Source: Saccharina japonica (lineage: Eukaryota > Sar > Phaeophyceae > Laminariales > Laminariaceae). Taken from it: 64,000 bases of DNA. Position numbers and translations under genes: made by a program. Position 1 is the stretch's first letter. Each line of letters starts with the position of its first letter. Below are positions 12,451-24,055 of this stretch, one piece after another. The notes beneath the pieces were generated by a model that worked only from the letters and a program-made list of their open reading frames with translations, had not been told where the DNA came from and ran no database searches. The DNA is taken from positions 550,485 to 614,484 of the forward strand of contig MEHQ01004074.1 in assembly GCA_008828725.1 (NCBI GenBank), written 5' to 3'.

Positions 12451-13077
12451 TCGGTTCAAGATGATCGATGATGGTGATGGATAGTTATGATCGATGATGA
12501 TTATGATGAAATACCTACATACAAAGTTACCGTTTGTAGCGGTTCTGCACAGCTGGTGATACGTGCACCACACACCAGCTGGAGTATGGCAGTAAAGCAA
12601 TGGTCAGTTTGTGCCAGCCGGTACAGTTCTGACTTCCTGGACCACCCGAGGGGCTTGTGTTTTGGAAAGCCTGGTCCTTTTCACTCCCTTCTCCCTCCCG
12701 CTTCCCTCCCTCCCTCGCTCTCCACTGAGAGATGTCGCGCGCGGCGCTGACAACGAACTGGCAACAACTGTACTGTTGTCGAACGTTTGCGTTCGTTTGC
12801 TTAGTCTGTGCTCTCGCCTGTGTACACGAGCGAGGAGGCTATGGTATTCATCTACTGCTTATGTTTTTATCACATGCATACCTTTTTCATATCGCCTGCC
12901 AGGTACGAATACCTTTTGCCTTTTTTTTGTCGTCACTTGTTGTACATGCATAGTAGTACTTCCCAGCTCAAGTCGCACGAGATTTCTAGATTGTTTTCAC
13001 TCAAATGGGTTTCTTGGGTCACTTCTGCTTTCCAGATCAATTCACCGGAGATTTTACTTAAACCACCCACTCGTACT
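12451..13077. other. Gene-poor stretch
   Basis: Overlapping Ser/Leu/Cys-rich open frames on + have no splice context or family signature. I see nothing supportable. Confidence 0.4.
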
Positions 13078-13672
13078 CGATGTCGACGGGTAGAAAGGAA
13101 GGTTTAATGTAAGAACACACACACACTCATACCGCCTTATTTTTATTATTTTTTATTTTTATTTTTCCTTTTCGCTTTTTTTCTTTTTCAATTATTTTCC
13201 TCTTTCACGCAGCTGGATTGCTAGCAGGGTAGGCCGTGCCTGTCGTATATGGCATTGCATTGTTGTCTGCTCTGCTTACTGCACTGCCAGCGCAGCACCT
13301 CATGTGTCGTGGTTTTGTGAACACATAAAAACTGGTATCTCTCTAGGATGAAAAATCGGCACAGACACTTGTGTGTGTGTTCTTCACATTAAACCTTCCT
13401 TTCTACCCGTCGACATCCAGCACACCCAGTGTCCGTGCCGATTCATCATCCTAGAGAGGTACCAGTTCTGTGGTCACAAAACTACGACACAGAGATACTA
13501 CACTCAGTGCAGTAAGCAGAGCAGACAATGCAATGCCATATATGACAGGCAAGACCTACCCTGCTAGCAATCCAGGTGCATGCAAGAGAAAAAAAAAAGA
13601 GAAGAGTGGGTGTGTTGGATGTCGACGGGTAGAAAGGACGGTTTAATGTGAAGAACATACACACACACCTTG
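13078..13672. repeat. Cluster of inverted hairpin-family copies
   Basis: A minus copy (13150-13370) meets a plus copy (13366-13600) head to head at the TGTGTGTGTGTTCTTCACATTAAA end. Minus-strand end fragments flank the pair (13078-13125 and 13602-13672). The family's A-rich end (GAAAGAGAAAAAA) lies distal in both full copies. Confidence 0.75.
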
Positions 13673-14742
13673 TGGGTCTCAGGTCGCAGGTCATACGTAG
13701 GTGTCAACCGTGCGGCACGACGTTTTTTTTTTTTTGCCTCGTTCTGTGTGTGGCTGCTTGTTTTGTGTCATTTACAAGTTTTGGCGTAACGTATACCAGG
13801 TATAAACCTTTGGGACTTGAAAAGCGAAAAAATGACGTCTTAAAGTGACCGTTACAGTAGTATCGGCCATTTCTGCTTGGTTGGGGAACGATTCAATATA
13901 CCAAATACCGGGCGCAGGCAGGCAGCATATTGTTCCTGTACTTAAATACTGGCACTTGCTGCGCGCTTAAACCAGTTGACGGTTGATAAGACCAAACTTA
14001 AAAAAAATACAAAAATACCTGGTATTTGTTTGGTCCCATATCTCTTGGGCCCCAAAAGAGTTGTGTGTGTGTTGTTTTTTTCTCCTTTTTCGTCCCCTAT
14101 GATAAGACCAAACTTACTTTTTTTTTGTAGCCAGGTGTATATGTTTGGTCGTTATCTATATATGAGTCCCAAAAGTTTTGTTCGTTTTTTTGTTTTCGTC
14201 TTACTTTGCCCCCCCCCCCCCCAAAAAAAAAAGAAGAAAGTTTCGTTATTTCGTCTCCCCCCTAAAACAAGCATTTTAATTCATTGTTTCGTCGAGGTCC
14301 AGTAGTTTGACCTGTTTTGTTTTTGTTTCGTTTTCTTCGGTTTTCGACTACTAGATTTTTTTTTCAAAATTTGATGCTTTGTTTCAAAAGTTTTATTCTT
14401 GTTTAATTTAATTTAAATTGTATTATGTTCGTTTTATTTCCATTTTTTTTGTGTCGTGTTTGTTTGCTTTCTCTCGAGACTCTTGCACCTCCCGCCGGCC
14501 CGACCCGGCAATTTGATTTTATTTTATTTTATTTTATTTGGAGTCTCCTCAATCTTCTTGATGCTCTAAAGTGATGGCTTTCAAAATTTCTTACAGGTAT
14601 GATACTTGCATACATACGGTATATTGCCGAAAAGTGCTTGTACGAAGAGATATGTTGCAAAAAAGACGAACATCTCACAAACATAGCTATTCATATACAG
14701 CAGTACACCAAGTATATGTATACCTGGTATCATACTGTATGG
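13673..14742. other. AT-rich gene-poor stretch
   Basis: T-rich with homopolymers (a C14-like run at 14209-14222) and a four-fold ATTTT repeat near 14516-14540. No supportable gene. Confidence 0.5.
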
Positions 14743-14932
14743 TAAGACGAGAGTCGCCGAGGGAAGAAAGGGCGGAAGTGTTCTCGCGATAAAACTGATG
14801 GCACGAACTACTAATGGTGGGGAGGGGGGGGGGGGGGGGGTGCTATGTGACCCCGGATCTGAGTTACGACTATTTTATAGGGAGAGAAAAGGAAGAGCGA
14901 AGATAATTACATGGAGAAAAACAAAACTGAAG
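14743..14932 (+). repeat. tRNA-derived SINE, 5'-truncated copy
   Basis: Body and tail only: CGAGGGAAGAAAG, TTCTCGCGATAAAA, a long G run, TGTGACCCCGGATCTGAGTT, then an A-rich end. Confidence 0.75.
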
Positions 14933-14984
14933 AAAGAAAAAGAAAAGTGAGGCAAGTTGTGTCAATTGTTGGTGGCTGGACTTT

Positions 14985-15182
14985 AGCGACTACAGTAGTA
15001 CCCGACAGATGTTAAGAATCTCTTCTTTTTTTTGGGGCAGACTGAAATTATATTCTACTGGGTGTGTTCCACACTATTTTCAGTACAAAGAGGTCGCGTT
15101 CTTATTTCCCCCCAAAAATATGAAGTCTCAAATTCTTAATTACCAGATTCTTAACATCTGTCGCGTACTGTAGTCATTAGTT
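14985..15182. mobile_element. TIR element M9
   Basis: The ends are GACTACAGTAGTACCCGACA / GATGTTAAGAATCT and the matching AGATTCTTAACATC / TGTCGCGTACTGTAGTC, giving a TIR of about 30 bp around a ~130-bp non-coding core. Confidence 0.8.
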
Positions 15183-15289
15183 GCGTGATTTCGCCAGCAT
15201 AACTGACTTTAGTCGATTATAGTCAGGCGAACGAAGTGAGCTAAAAGAGCCCCGATTCATTGGAGGCTGTCGTCCATATGCGAGTCCGC

Positions 15290-15500
15290 CTCACAAGCGG
15301 TTCTTCGTAGGGCGCAGCTCACCCTTCATGCGACTCGCCCAACACCTCTGGGCGCTTCGCCCTTGGTGCAAGCAATGCCTGCCTGGTTGGTGAAAGCCCA
15401 ACGTGCTCCGTCCCGTTATTGTACGGGTGCGAGGGTCTATGGTCATACGACTACGGCCATGCACAACATGCGGCTATTGAGTACACCCCCCCCGACCGAG
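15290..15500 (+). repeat. Dispersed family F6 (ACTACGGCCATGCA)
   Basis: Shared blocks are GCAATGCCTGCCTGGT, AACGTGCTCCGTCCCG, GTGCGAGGGTCTATGGTCAT and ACGACTACGGCCATGCA, followed by a C/G-rich run. Related copies are at 18590-18715, 27655-27775, 40610-40800 and 44172-44245. Confidence 0.75.
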
Positions 15501-15776
15501 GGGGGCCCGCGGGGGGGGGCGCCCGGAGGGCCCGCTGGATAATCCTTCTCAAGGCGCCGCCAGAGGCATTCGTGCTTGTCTATTAGAGTGTTTACGCTGC
15601 GTATTTGGCTTCATGGTGCACACGCAACGTATTTTAAGGCCAACAAGCCTTCCTACAAAAAATACGGTAAACATCTAAATCAAGCTTAAATACAGCGAAA
15701 ATCGAAACAAGCCTTGCTACAAAACAAAGGAACCCAATTTGACAGATAATTGGCACCGCAGCGGCCTAGTCAACTC

Positions 15777-15858
15777 CCACTCTGTCCCGAAATATAAGCA
15801 CATTTTGTACACTCATGTTAAATGAAAACGGTTTTTATATTTCGGGACAGAGTGGTAG
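15777..15858. mobile_element. Short foldback element (CCACTCTGTCCCGAAATATA)
   Basis: CCACTCTGTCCCGAAATATA and TATATTTCGGGACAGAGTGG pair perfectly around a ~40-bp core. A diverged relative is at about 32443-32520 (CCACTATGCCCCAGAATATA ... TATATTTTGGAACATAATGG). Confidence 0.8.
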
Positions 15859-16489
15859 TAACTATACGGCGACTCATAGTCACCCAACCTAACAGCCCTT
15901 ACATCCTGAGTGATTGTGGGTGTGTTTTTTCTCGTCATCCTTGCGCTCGCTCTCTTTATGGACCTGTTTTGTTATTGCCGGCTAGATTGTGCCGCCTTGT
16001 GTGCCTGGGTTATTGTACCAGGTATGTACGAACACCAACAAGAGTTTGGCGGCACGGTGCGGTGCGGTCCTACACCGTGAACAAAAAATTGGTTTGAAAA
16101 AAAAATGAAAGAAAAATGGTGGTGTCGCGTTGTGCTGCTGTTGTGTAGCTCTGAACGATTGGATTCAAGTGGTTATTTATGCACGAAGTGTTACCGCCTA
16201 GATCACTCGTTTAGTTATGTACCTCGTTGATTGTGGCTTACCAGTAGACTTGTGTGCCACCACTCCGTGCTGGCTGTTGCTTTGGGGTAAGAATCTCGGC
16301 TGTGATTCGGCTGGGATTCGACGAATCTCTTCAGTGTATACAGCGGTATGCAGTACAGTCTGCTTGTAGCTGCGTTTTTTTTTTGTGAGAGATTTGTGAG
16401 ATGTAGGATTTCGTCGCACTGATATTGTGTTATTCTATGAGTCTGTACGAGTATGTATACATATATCTCTGAATTCAATATTAATAGTA
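15859..16489. other. Gene-poor stretch
   Basis: Short open frames only, with no splice sites that build a protein. Confidence 0.4.
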
Positions 16490-16672
16490 CAGAATTCGAC
16501 GCGAGTCGACGAGGGAAGAGAGTGCTGAAATCTTCTCGCGATAAGAATGCAAGGCACGTACCGTAGGAGAAGAGCCTACTTAGTGACCCCAGATCTGAGT
16601 TACGGCTAAAGGGGGAGAGAGAAAAGAACGGCGAAGATAATAAATGGGACGGGAAACAAACGAGAAGAAAAG
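16490..16672 (+). repeat. tRNA-derived SINE, 5'-truncated copy
   Basis: Starts AATTCGACGCGAGTCGACGA and carries GCTGAAATCTTCTCGCGATA, GTGACCCCAGATCTGAGTTA and AGAGAAAAGAACGGCGAAGA. It begins at the same internal site as the 275-482 copy. Confidence 0.75.
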
Positions 16673-16920
16673 TACTGTACCTGGTATACTCGTAGACGAA
16701 GTGGCCAGTATATGATCGGTGTGCTGTTACTGCTATAGGTTGTTGCTGCGGTCGTGAGTCACGAAGCGTGGCGGGGTATTTGCTTATTGTTTTGTTTCCC
16801 TCACACGAAAAGATTATGCGCACCAGCCCAGCGATTATACCCGTGAAATGCCCCGACTAGGCCACACGTCCCGCGTCCCACGATTCCCGTGACCCCCTCC
16901 CTTCCCCACTCTCCTCGCTT

Positions 16921-16944
16921 ACCCTTACCCTTACCCTTACCCTT
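16921..16944. repeat. (ACCCTT)4 telomere-like tract
   Basis: Four ACCCTT units lie 26 bp left of the single N at 16970. They are too short to be a telomere and are interstitial. They mark the right end of the left contig. Confidence 0.7.
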
Positions 16945-16970
16945 CCCTCCTCCGCCCCCCCTCCCCTTGN

Positions 16971-19110
16971 TTTCCATGGTCCCCCGTAATATTATTATAC
17001 AGTATGAACATCATTTTGCTTTTTCTTGTTTGCGCAACGTACCCCACGGCCGACAGAGACGCCGTGACGGACGGTGCCGCGACCCCTCCACTCAGAAACA
17101 GCAAAACGCCTCCACCTGCCGCCGCCATTCCGACCTTCAAGGAACAAGAGAGGGAACAACACGAAAAGACAAGTACGAAAATAAGGAGAAAAAACGAGGC
17201 GGGGGGGGGGGGGGGTGAGGAAACAAGAAAAACAAAATGAGGAACCTAAAGACGCGCTGGGCGCGAGCGCAGAAATTCGTCAAGAGCAGAGCATATTGTA
17301 CCGCATTGCAAGCAAAACATCAAACACAATAAAAAAACAACAAGCTAAAGTCGTGGAAAAAGTAACAATGTACCGTATAGTAAACAAAGCATTAAACGAT
17401 CGAAGTATTACACTCAGCTACGTAGCGAAGATGAGTTTCGACGAAACCCTCGATCTCACAGCTGTTGTTTTTTATTTTTTTTTAATATACATAAATGAAA
17501 CAGAGTAGCAAGATGGAAGCCATGGAAAAAATACAGACAATATCCATCCAGCGTGTGCGTATAACAATCTACACTACATATTCATAACCAGACAAGTTTA
17601 ATACCTGGTACAACACACGGAAAATACTCTCGAGCCTGCGGTCAAGAGGCACACCATGGAATACCGCAGGTACAGGCATACAGACTACAGTTAGTGCAGG
17701 ACACCTATTAATAGTACGAAACAGGAAATCTGATCCAGGCTGGGTTTCTTATTTGATAATGGGTGCGTTCTACACTTACTTCAGCATGACGGCTCCCGAA
17801 TTCCTTAATTCCCTTCAAATCTCAGCCTGCATTTCTTATTGCTCGTTTTCTTATCAGGGGTCCTGTACTGTACAGCAACAGGGCAACAACCCACACGAAA
17901 TTTATCACACGTGTTCCTGCATTTTATTTTATTTTATTTTTTAGTACACGTATTCCTTATACGAACACGTAAATTGCAAATCAATACATCAATTCTTACA
18001 CGTGTTCCTATATACAACTCCTGAAGCACATTCCCACACGCATTCCTACGAATACACGTGTTCCTGTATACTTACAATTCCTACACTTTTGTTTTTTTCC
18101 AGCTCACACCATATCCACACCACTACGACCGGGAGTATAAGCACCGTTCAACATTCATATTATGTTCCCAACGGGCATTATATTTCGGGACAAAATTCCA
18201 CGAGTACAGGCTCCAAATGAGACGGTGGTGGTGAGTATGATATGCATACAAGTGTCACCCCCCTGGTGTGTGTTCTTCACATTACGCCGTATTTTCTACC
18301 CGTCGACATCCAGCACACCCAGTGTCTGTGCCGATTCTTCATCCTAGAGAGATCGTACCAGTTATGTGGTCACAAAACTACGACACAGAGATACTACGCT
18401 GCAATGCAGTAAGCAGAGCAGACAATGCAATGCCATATACAACAGGCACGACCTACCCTGCTAGCAATCCAGCTGCGTGAAAGAGAAGAAAAAATAAAAG
18501 AAAAAAAGCTGGTGCTCCATCTCGAAAGGGATGCGTGGTCAAATTGTCGAATGACTAAGGCAAGCAACAACGAAAGAGTACCCCCCCTGGTGCAATAAGC
18601 AATGTCTGCCTGGTAGGTGAAAACCCCGACGTGCTCCGTCCCGGCACCGTACATAGGGATGCGAGGGGCTGTGGTCATACAACTACGACCATGCATGACA
18701 TGTATATACCCCCCCTCTCTCACCTTCCAGTATCTTCCCGAAACCGATACCTCCTTGTTCTGTTTGGCACATAACAGCACAGCACAGAACAACACAACAC
18801 ACACGAAGCAAGCGTTATCGAGGAGTTGAGGGGGGGGTCAGGACCGTGGGTAGATTGCGTCAGCACGTCAGCACAGTTTCTGGTATCAGGGCGGGAGGGA
18901 GAAAGCCTAACGTTGAGATGGATATCTTGATATTGATGGGGTGTATTCGATGCGACACCAATAAACGGAAAAATAGCAGTGTCAGCCAAAAACATACGGG
19001 GATACGCCAGGCGATGCCATGGAGATCAACGGTTCGACTCGATTCGATTCGACTCGATTCGATAGATCGAAACGCTAACGCCAACCCCAACGATATGTTT
19101 AACGCTGTCG
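16971..19110. repeat. Arm A of large inverted duplication
   Basis: Matches the reverse complement of 27256-29433 almost base for base. The main difference is a ~35-bp segment next to a poly-C tract (29150-29200), which is missing here. It carries a copy of exon 3, an M8 MITE (17697-17872), a hairpin-family copy (18262-18500) and an F6 copy (18590-18715). Confidence 0.9.
17043..17134 (-). CDS. TMCO4-like: DUF726 hydrolase exon 3 (copy in reversed contig)
   Basis: Same 92-bp exon as 29270-29361, here on minus, encoding the Gly/Ala-rich membrane-type segment ...GGGVLLFLSGGVAAPSV.... Acceptor (TTGAAG|) and donor (|GTACGT) are intact. If the contig at 16971-25943 is reversed, this and 29270-29361 are one and the same exon seen twice, not a gene duplication. 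Confidence 0.7.
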
Positions 19111-20137
19111 CTAACCGAGCTTTGTTCTGCTAACGCTTGTCGCGGTAACGCCTGTCAAGCTTAACCCCGTGTTCAGAGAGTCTGAAAACTTAGCTGTCGT
19201 TGGAACGCTGTCGCTATACTGTTCGGTTCGCTAAACAACGCTTCGCTAAACGCCTGTAGCATAACACTTGCTGATTCGGTCTTGAGGACGCTGTCGCTAA
19301 CCTCGCTTGAGTCGATAGACGCTGTCGCTAAAACGCTCCGTCAGTACCGAGCTGTCGCTAGCTTGTCGCCTAAAACATGACTTGAGTCAGCTCAAAACGC
19401 TGTCGCTAAACGCTGTCGCTAACGCTGTCGCCAAACGCTAAGAGTCGCCAACAGCTGTCGCCAACGTAAGATAACTAACTGTCCCGCCGACACGAGCTGA
19501 ATACACGAGACCCAAACGCAGTTCAGACCAAGCAACGCAGTACGCACAACAAAAAGCATGATCAGCCAAAATTCGCTTGATCGCTAACGCATGGGGTCGC
19601 TTTTAACGCTGTCGCTAACGCTGTCGGCTTAACGCTGTTCCGCCTGGAGACGCCAACGCTAACGCTGACGCTAACGCTGACGCTAACGCTGACGCTAACG
19701 CTAACGCTAACGCTGACGCTAACGCTGACGCTAACGCTAACGCTAACGCTGACGCTAACGCTAACGCTAACGCTAACGCTGACGCTAACGCTGACGCTAA
19801 CGCTGACGCTAACGCTAACGCTAACGCTGACGCTAACGCTGACGCTTACGCTGACGCTAACGCTGAGGCTAACGCTAACGCTAACACTGACGCTGACGCT
19901 AACGCCCACGCCAACGCCAACGCTAACGCTAACGCCATAACGCTAACGCTAACGCTAATGCCAACACTAACGCTAACGCCATAATGCTAACGCTAAAGCT
20001 CACGCTAACGCCATAATGCTAACGCTAACGCTTACCACGCTAACGAGCTAACGCTAACGCTAACGCTAACGCTAACGCTAACGCTAACGCTAACGCTAAC
20101 GCTAACGCTAACGCTAACGCTAACGCTAACGCTAACG
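19111..20137. repeat. (GCTAAC)n array with degenerate flank
   Basis: 19562-20137 is mostly GCTAAC/GCTGAC hexamers. 19111-19560 is degenerate and rich in 'AACGCTGTCGCTAA'. Open frames through it (VSVSVS..., ALALAL...) are repeat translations and not proteins. Confidence 0.95.
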
Positions 20138-21390
20138 TCCGCGATTGGTTTGTGTATGTTACCATTAACATTAAACCGTCATTTCCACCCATCCACATCC
20201 AGCACACCCAGTGTCCGCGCTTATACTCCATCCTATTGTAGAGAGATACCAGCTCTTCCATCACAACACTACGAGACAGGTAAAAAAACACATGGCATGC
20301 AAAACGTACGGGGTACGAAAATCAGGACATACGTAAAGCCAAAACACCCTACGTAATGACAACTCGAAACTTCGTATATAGGTCATGGCTTCACCTGGTC
20401 TCCGTCTGGAATTCTGGCATCCTGATCCAGGGCCATAGACGCCAGCTCTTGCTCCGTCACCGCTACCTACCCACCCAAAACCCAGCGATAAGCAAACCAT
20501 AACCCAACCATAACCCAGCAATAAGCCAGCGAAAGACCAGCGATTGGCCAACCATATTCCAGCGATGATCCAGCAAAAAAAACAGCGATTGGCCAACCAT
20601 ATTCCCGCGATGATCATCCAGCGAAAAGCCGGCGATGGTCCAACCACAATCCAGCGATAATCCACCGAAACATCGGCGATTAAGCCAACCATATTCCAGC
20701 GATACGAAAACGAAAATCCAGCGATTGACCAACCATATTCCAGCGAAAATCCACCGAAAAGCCATTTATGTACCATATGGATAAGCCGTAGAGAGCCACA
20801 GGTAAGCCACAAAACCAGCGACAAGCCATCGGCGAGCCATCGGCAAGCCATCGGCAAGCCATCGGCAAGCCATCGGCAAGCCATCGGCAAGCCAGGGATA
20901 CGCCACCGCAAGGATAGCGCAGTAGTACAGGCAGGAAACACCAACACGCCCACAAAAGGTGCGACAGAGCGCGTTACAGCCAGCAAGGGAAGGGGGGGAG
21001 GCAGGGAGAGAGGAAGGGAGGGACGGAGAGACGGAGGGAGGGAGGGAGGAACGGAGAGACGGAGGGAGGGGGGGACGGAGAGACGGAGGGAGGGAGGGAC
21101 GGAGAGACGGAGGGACGGACGGAAGGATTTCAGGCACGGAGGCCAGGAGAGAATGCGAGAACGAGACGGGGGACAGCACGAATGAAATCCTGCGGGCCCG
21201 CTGACGTCCTGCCCCCGCATACCTGCAAAGCCAATTAAAGCCACGCTCAGAGACGCCGGGATTTTATTTTGACAGCTGCCGAGAAGTTGCCCAGCAGTTG
21301 CCCAAGCGATTGCCGAGTGGCTGCCCCTACGTACGCTTTCAATTTCACCACGCGAACTGACTGGAGGAAAGCACCCCCCCCCCCCCCCCC
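20138..21390. repeat. Arm C of inner inverted repeat
   Basis: About 1.25 kb, reverse-complement of 22803-24055. Internal low-complexity parts are CCAACCATATTCCAGCGAT-type repeats (20480-20770), six GCCATCGGCAA units (20829-20893) and GGAGGGAGGGACGGAGAGAC repeats (21005-21125). It ends in a poly-C run at 21374-21396. The 401-codon minus frame here is repeat-driven and not a gene. Confidence 0.9.
20395..20466 (-). CDS. TMCO4-like: DUF726 hydrolase exon 2 (copy in reversed contig)
   Basis: 72-bp exon, phase 0 at both ends, encoding VAVTEQELASMALDQ... The acceptor is GGGTAG| and the donor is |GTGAAG. In the reversed-contig reading this is the exon that follows 22770-21700. The same exon is also seen at 23721-23792 (+), 25714-25785 (-) and 26103-26174 (+) because it lies in the duplicated arm. 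Confidence 0.55.
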
Positions 21391-21699
21391 CCCCCCAGGC
21401 AGCAGTATAAGGCCGTTCTAAAACCACGCTCTTCACGTGCTGCTGCCAACTCCCACCGGGGAGCACGAAGGACCAGGGCCCAACATCGCCCGCTACGCCC
21501 CTCCGAGCATGTCTAGGAATGCCTCCCTCTCTTCCTTCTTTCCTCCCTCCCTTATTGCCCCTCTCTCCTCCCCTCCGTCCTCCCTCCTTCTCCCCCCCGC
21601 TTACTCGCCCCCCGGCCTCCCTCCCTCCCTCCCTTCCTTTCTGCCATTTTCACAAAATTAAAAAAAAATGATAAAAAGAAAAAGAAGAAAAACGCCCAC

Positions 21700-22770
21700 C
21701 TGCTTCCAAGAAACCCTCCCGTCCAACAGCCTCACAGCGCGCTTCACCGCCGCCCGCGCCCGCGCATCATAGACCGCCCTCTCCACCTGTCTCCGCACCA
21801 CAGCGCCGAACGCCTCCTCCAGCCAATCCTGCGGGAAACCCCCGACCCTGGCCGCCAGCTCCTTTACGGTCGCCTCCCTGCTCACCAGCACTACGAACTC
21901 CCCCCCTTCCCCGTCGCTCGACTCGTGCCCAAGCCGCGGCAGCCGCTGCTGCTGCTGCTGCTTCTGATAGTGGTGTCGCTGTCGCCGCCCCTGAGAGCTG
22001 TCCGGGGCGCTCCGCCCCGTCCTCCGGTCGCTACCGCTACCACTGCCACTGCCACCTACGCTGGCGCCAACGCGGTTAGCGTTCCCCCGGCTACCGTAAC
22101 CACCGCTGACGCTATTTTGCCGACGACGAGCGTCAACTCCGGCAGCCCCAGCTCGCCTCTCCTCCCCCCCCTGCTCTTGCGATAACCGCCGCGCTCCACC
22201 GCTCCCGCTCCCGCCCCCGTACTGGCTACGCGCGTCACCACCTCTCCCAGCAGAGTCTGTCGCGGCGCCACCACAACCGACGTCAAGGTCATCGTCGTCA
22301 AAGTAAGAGTACGCGGGAGGAGGCCGGTGGCCAACCGCGGGGTCCGCCGCGAGCAGAGGAGTTCCACTCGCCCCAGAAGCCGGTATCGGGGGTGGGGGTG
22401 GGGACGGGGCCATAAAAGGCGGGGGAAACCAGATCCCCCTTCTCACGGTTTCATCGTCGTCGTCATCGTCGTCTTCCTCTCCACCCTCCCCCTCCTGCTG
22501 CTGCTCCTGTTCTTGCATAGGGTTCCGCGCAGCCTCATCAGGTCCGACCACGCTGGAGAAACTTCCCCAGGAGCTGCCCAGACCGCTCTCCCCCCCGCCG
22601 TCGCTACTAACAGTAGTAGCCCCTTCCGTCTCCCCTAGAACTCCCTCACCCCCCCCTCCCGCTCCTTCCCCTTTGCCGTCCTGGGCATTGGTCTTGTGAC
22701 CAGAGGTAGGGTGTGGTGACGGCGGCGATGGCGAGGCAAAACTTACAGCCGAAAGGACAAGGTCAACAGC
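21700..22770 (-). CDS. TMCO4-like: DUF726/TMCO4-like hydrolase, N-terminal exon (exon 1 of the recognised part)
   Basis: A 1,071-bp open segment, 357 codons in phase 0, from acceptor CTATCAG|GCT to donor AAGCAG|GTGGGC. The first ~280 residues are low complexity: Gly/Ser/Pro-rich blocks, a poly-Asp run (DDDDDDD), proline runs and a QKQQQQQR stretch. The last ~75 residues look like folded protein: GGEFVVLVSREATVKELAAR, then QDWLEEAFGAVVRRQVERA, YDARARAAVKRAVRLL and ...SWKQ. A YDAR...LL...W pattern just before a Gly/Ala-rich membrane segment is how I recall the N-terminal half of DUF726 proteins, and the next exon in the same sense continues in phase 0. It lies on the strand opposite to the gene body, inside the N-bounded contig. 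No upstream start exon is identified. It could be a separate gene, but phase, order and motif favour the same gene. Confidence 0.7.
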
Positions 22771-22802
22771 CTGATAGACATAACACCAACAACGAAACGT
22801 AG

Positions 22803-24055
22803 GGGGGGGGGGGTGCTTTCCTCCAGTCAGTTCGCGTGGTGAAATTGAAAGCGTACGTAGGGGCAGCCACTCGGCAATCGCTTGGGCAACTGCTGGGCAA
22901 CTTCTCGGCAGCTGTCAAAATAAAATCCCGGCGTCTCTGAGCGTGGCTTTAATTGGCTTTGCAGGTATGCGGGGGCAGGACGTCAGCGGGCCCGCAGGAT
23001 TTCATTCGTGCTGTCCCCCGTCTCGTTCTCGCATTCTCTCCTGGCCTCCGTGCCTGAAATCCTTCCGTCCGTCCCTCCGTCTCTCCGTCCCTCCCTCCCT
23101 CCGTCTCTCCGTCCCCCCCTCCCTCCGTCTCTCCGTTCCTCCCTCCCTCCCTCCGTCTCTCCGTCCCTCCCTTCCTCTCTCCCTGCCTCCCCCCCTTCCC
23201 TTGCTGGCTGTAACGCGCTCTGTCGCACCTTTTGTGGGCGTGTTGGTGTTTCCTGCCTGTACTACTGCGCTATCCTTGCGGTGGCGTATCCCTGGCTTGC
23301 CGATGGCTTGCCGATGGCTTGCCGATGGCTTGCCGATGGCTTGCCGATGGCTCGCCGATGGCTTGTCGCTGGTTTTGTGGCTTACCTGTGGCTCTCTACG
23401 GCTTATCCATATGGTACATAAATGGCTTTTCGGTGGATTTTCGCTGGAATATGGTTGGTCAATCGCTGGATTTTCGTTTTCGTATCGCTGGAATATGGTT
23501 GGCTTAATCGCCGATGTTTCGGTGGATTATCGCTGGATTGTGGTTGGACCATCGCCGGCTTTTCGCTGGATGATCATCGCGGGAATATGGTTGGCCAATC
23601 GCTGTTTTTTTTGCTGGATCATCGCTGGAATATGGTTGGCCAATCGCTGGTCTTTCGCTGGCTTATTGCTGGGTTATGGTTGGGTTATGGTTTGCTTATC
23701 GCTGGGTTTTGGGTGGGTAGGTAGCGGTGACGGAGCAAGAGCTGGCGTCTATGGCCCTGGATCAGGATGCCAGAATTCCAGACGGAGACCAGGTGAAGCC
23801 ATGACCTATATACGAAGTTTCGAGTTGTCATTACGTAGGGTGTTTTGGCTTTACGTATGTCCTGATTTTCGTACCCCGTACGTTTTGCATGCCATGTGTT
23901 TTTTTACCTGTCTCGTAGTGTTGTGATGGAAGAGCTGGTATCTCTCTACAATAGGATGGAGTATAAGCGCGGACACTGGGTGTGCTGGATGTGGATGGGT
24001 GGAAATGACGGTTTAATGTTAATGGTAACATACACAAACCAATCGCGGACGTTAG
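22803..24055. repeat. Arm C' of inner inverted repeat
   Basis: Reverse complement of 20138-21390. The junction with the spacer lies in a poly-G tract (22802-22813), just as the other junction lies in poly-C. A homopolymer-mediated misjoin is therefore likely. It includes an exon 2 copy at 23721-23792 (+). Confidence 0.9.

Noticed and set aside
20261-21466. 401-codon open frame on - and its mirror at 22943-23926 (+)
   Set aside because: The frame is carried by GGAGGGACGGAGAGAC, GCCATCGGCAA and CCAACCATATTCCAGCGAT repeats, and the real exon 2 lies in a separate short segment with its own splice sites.
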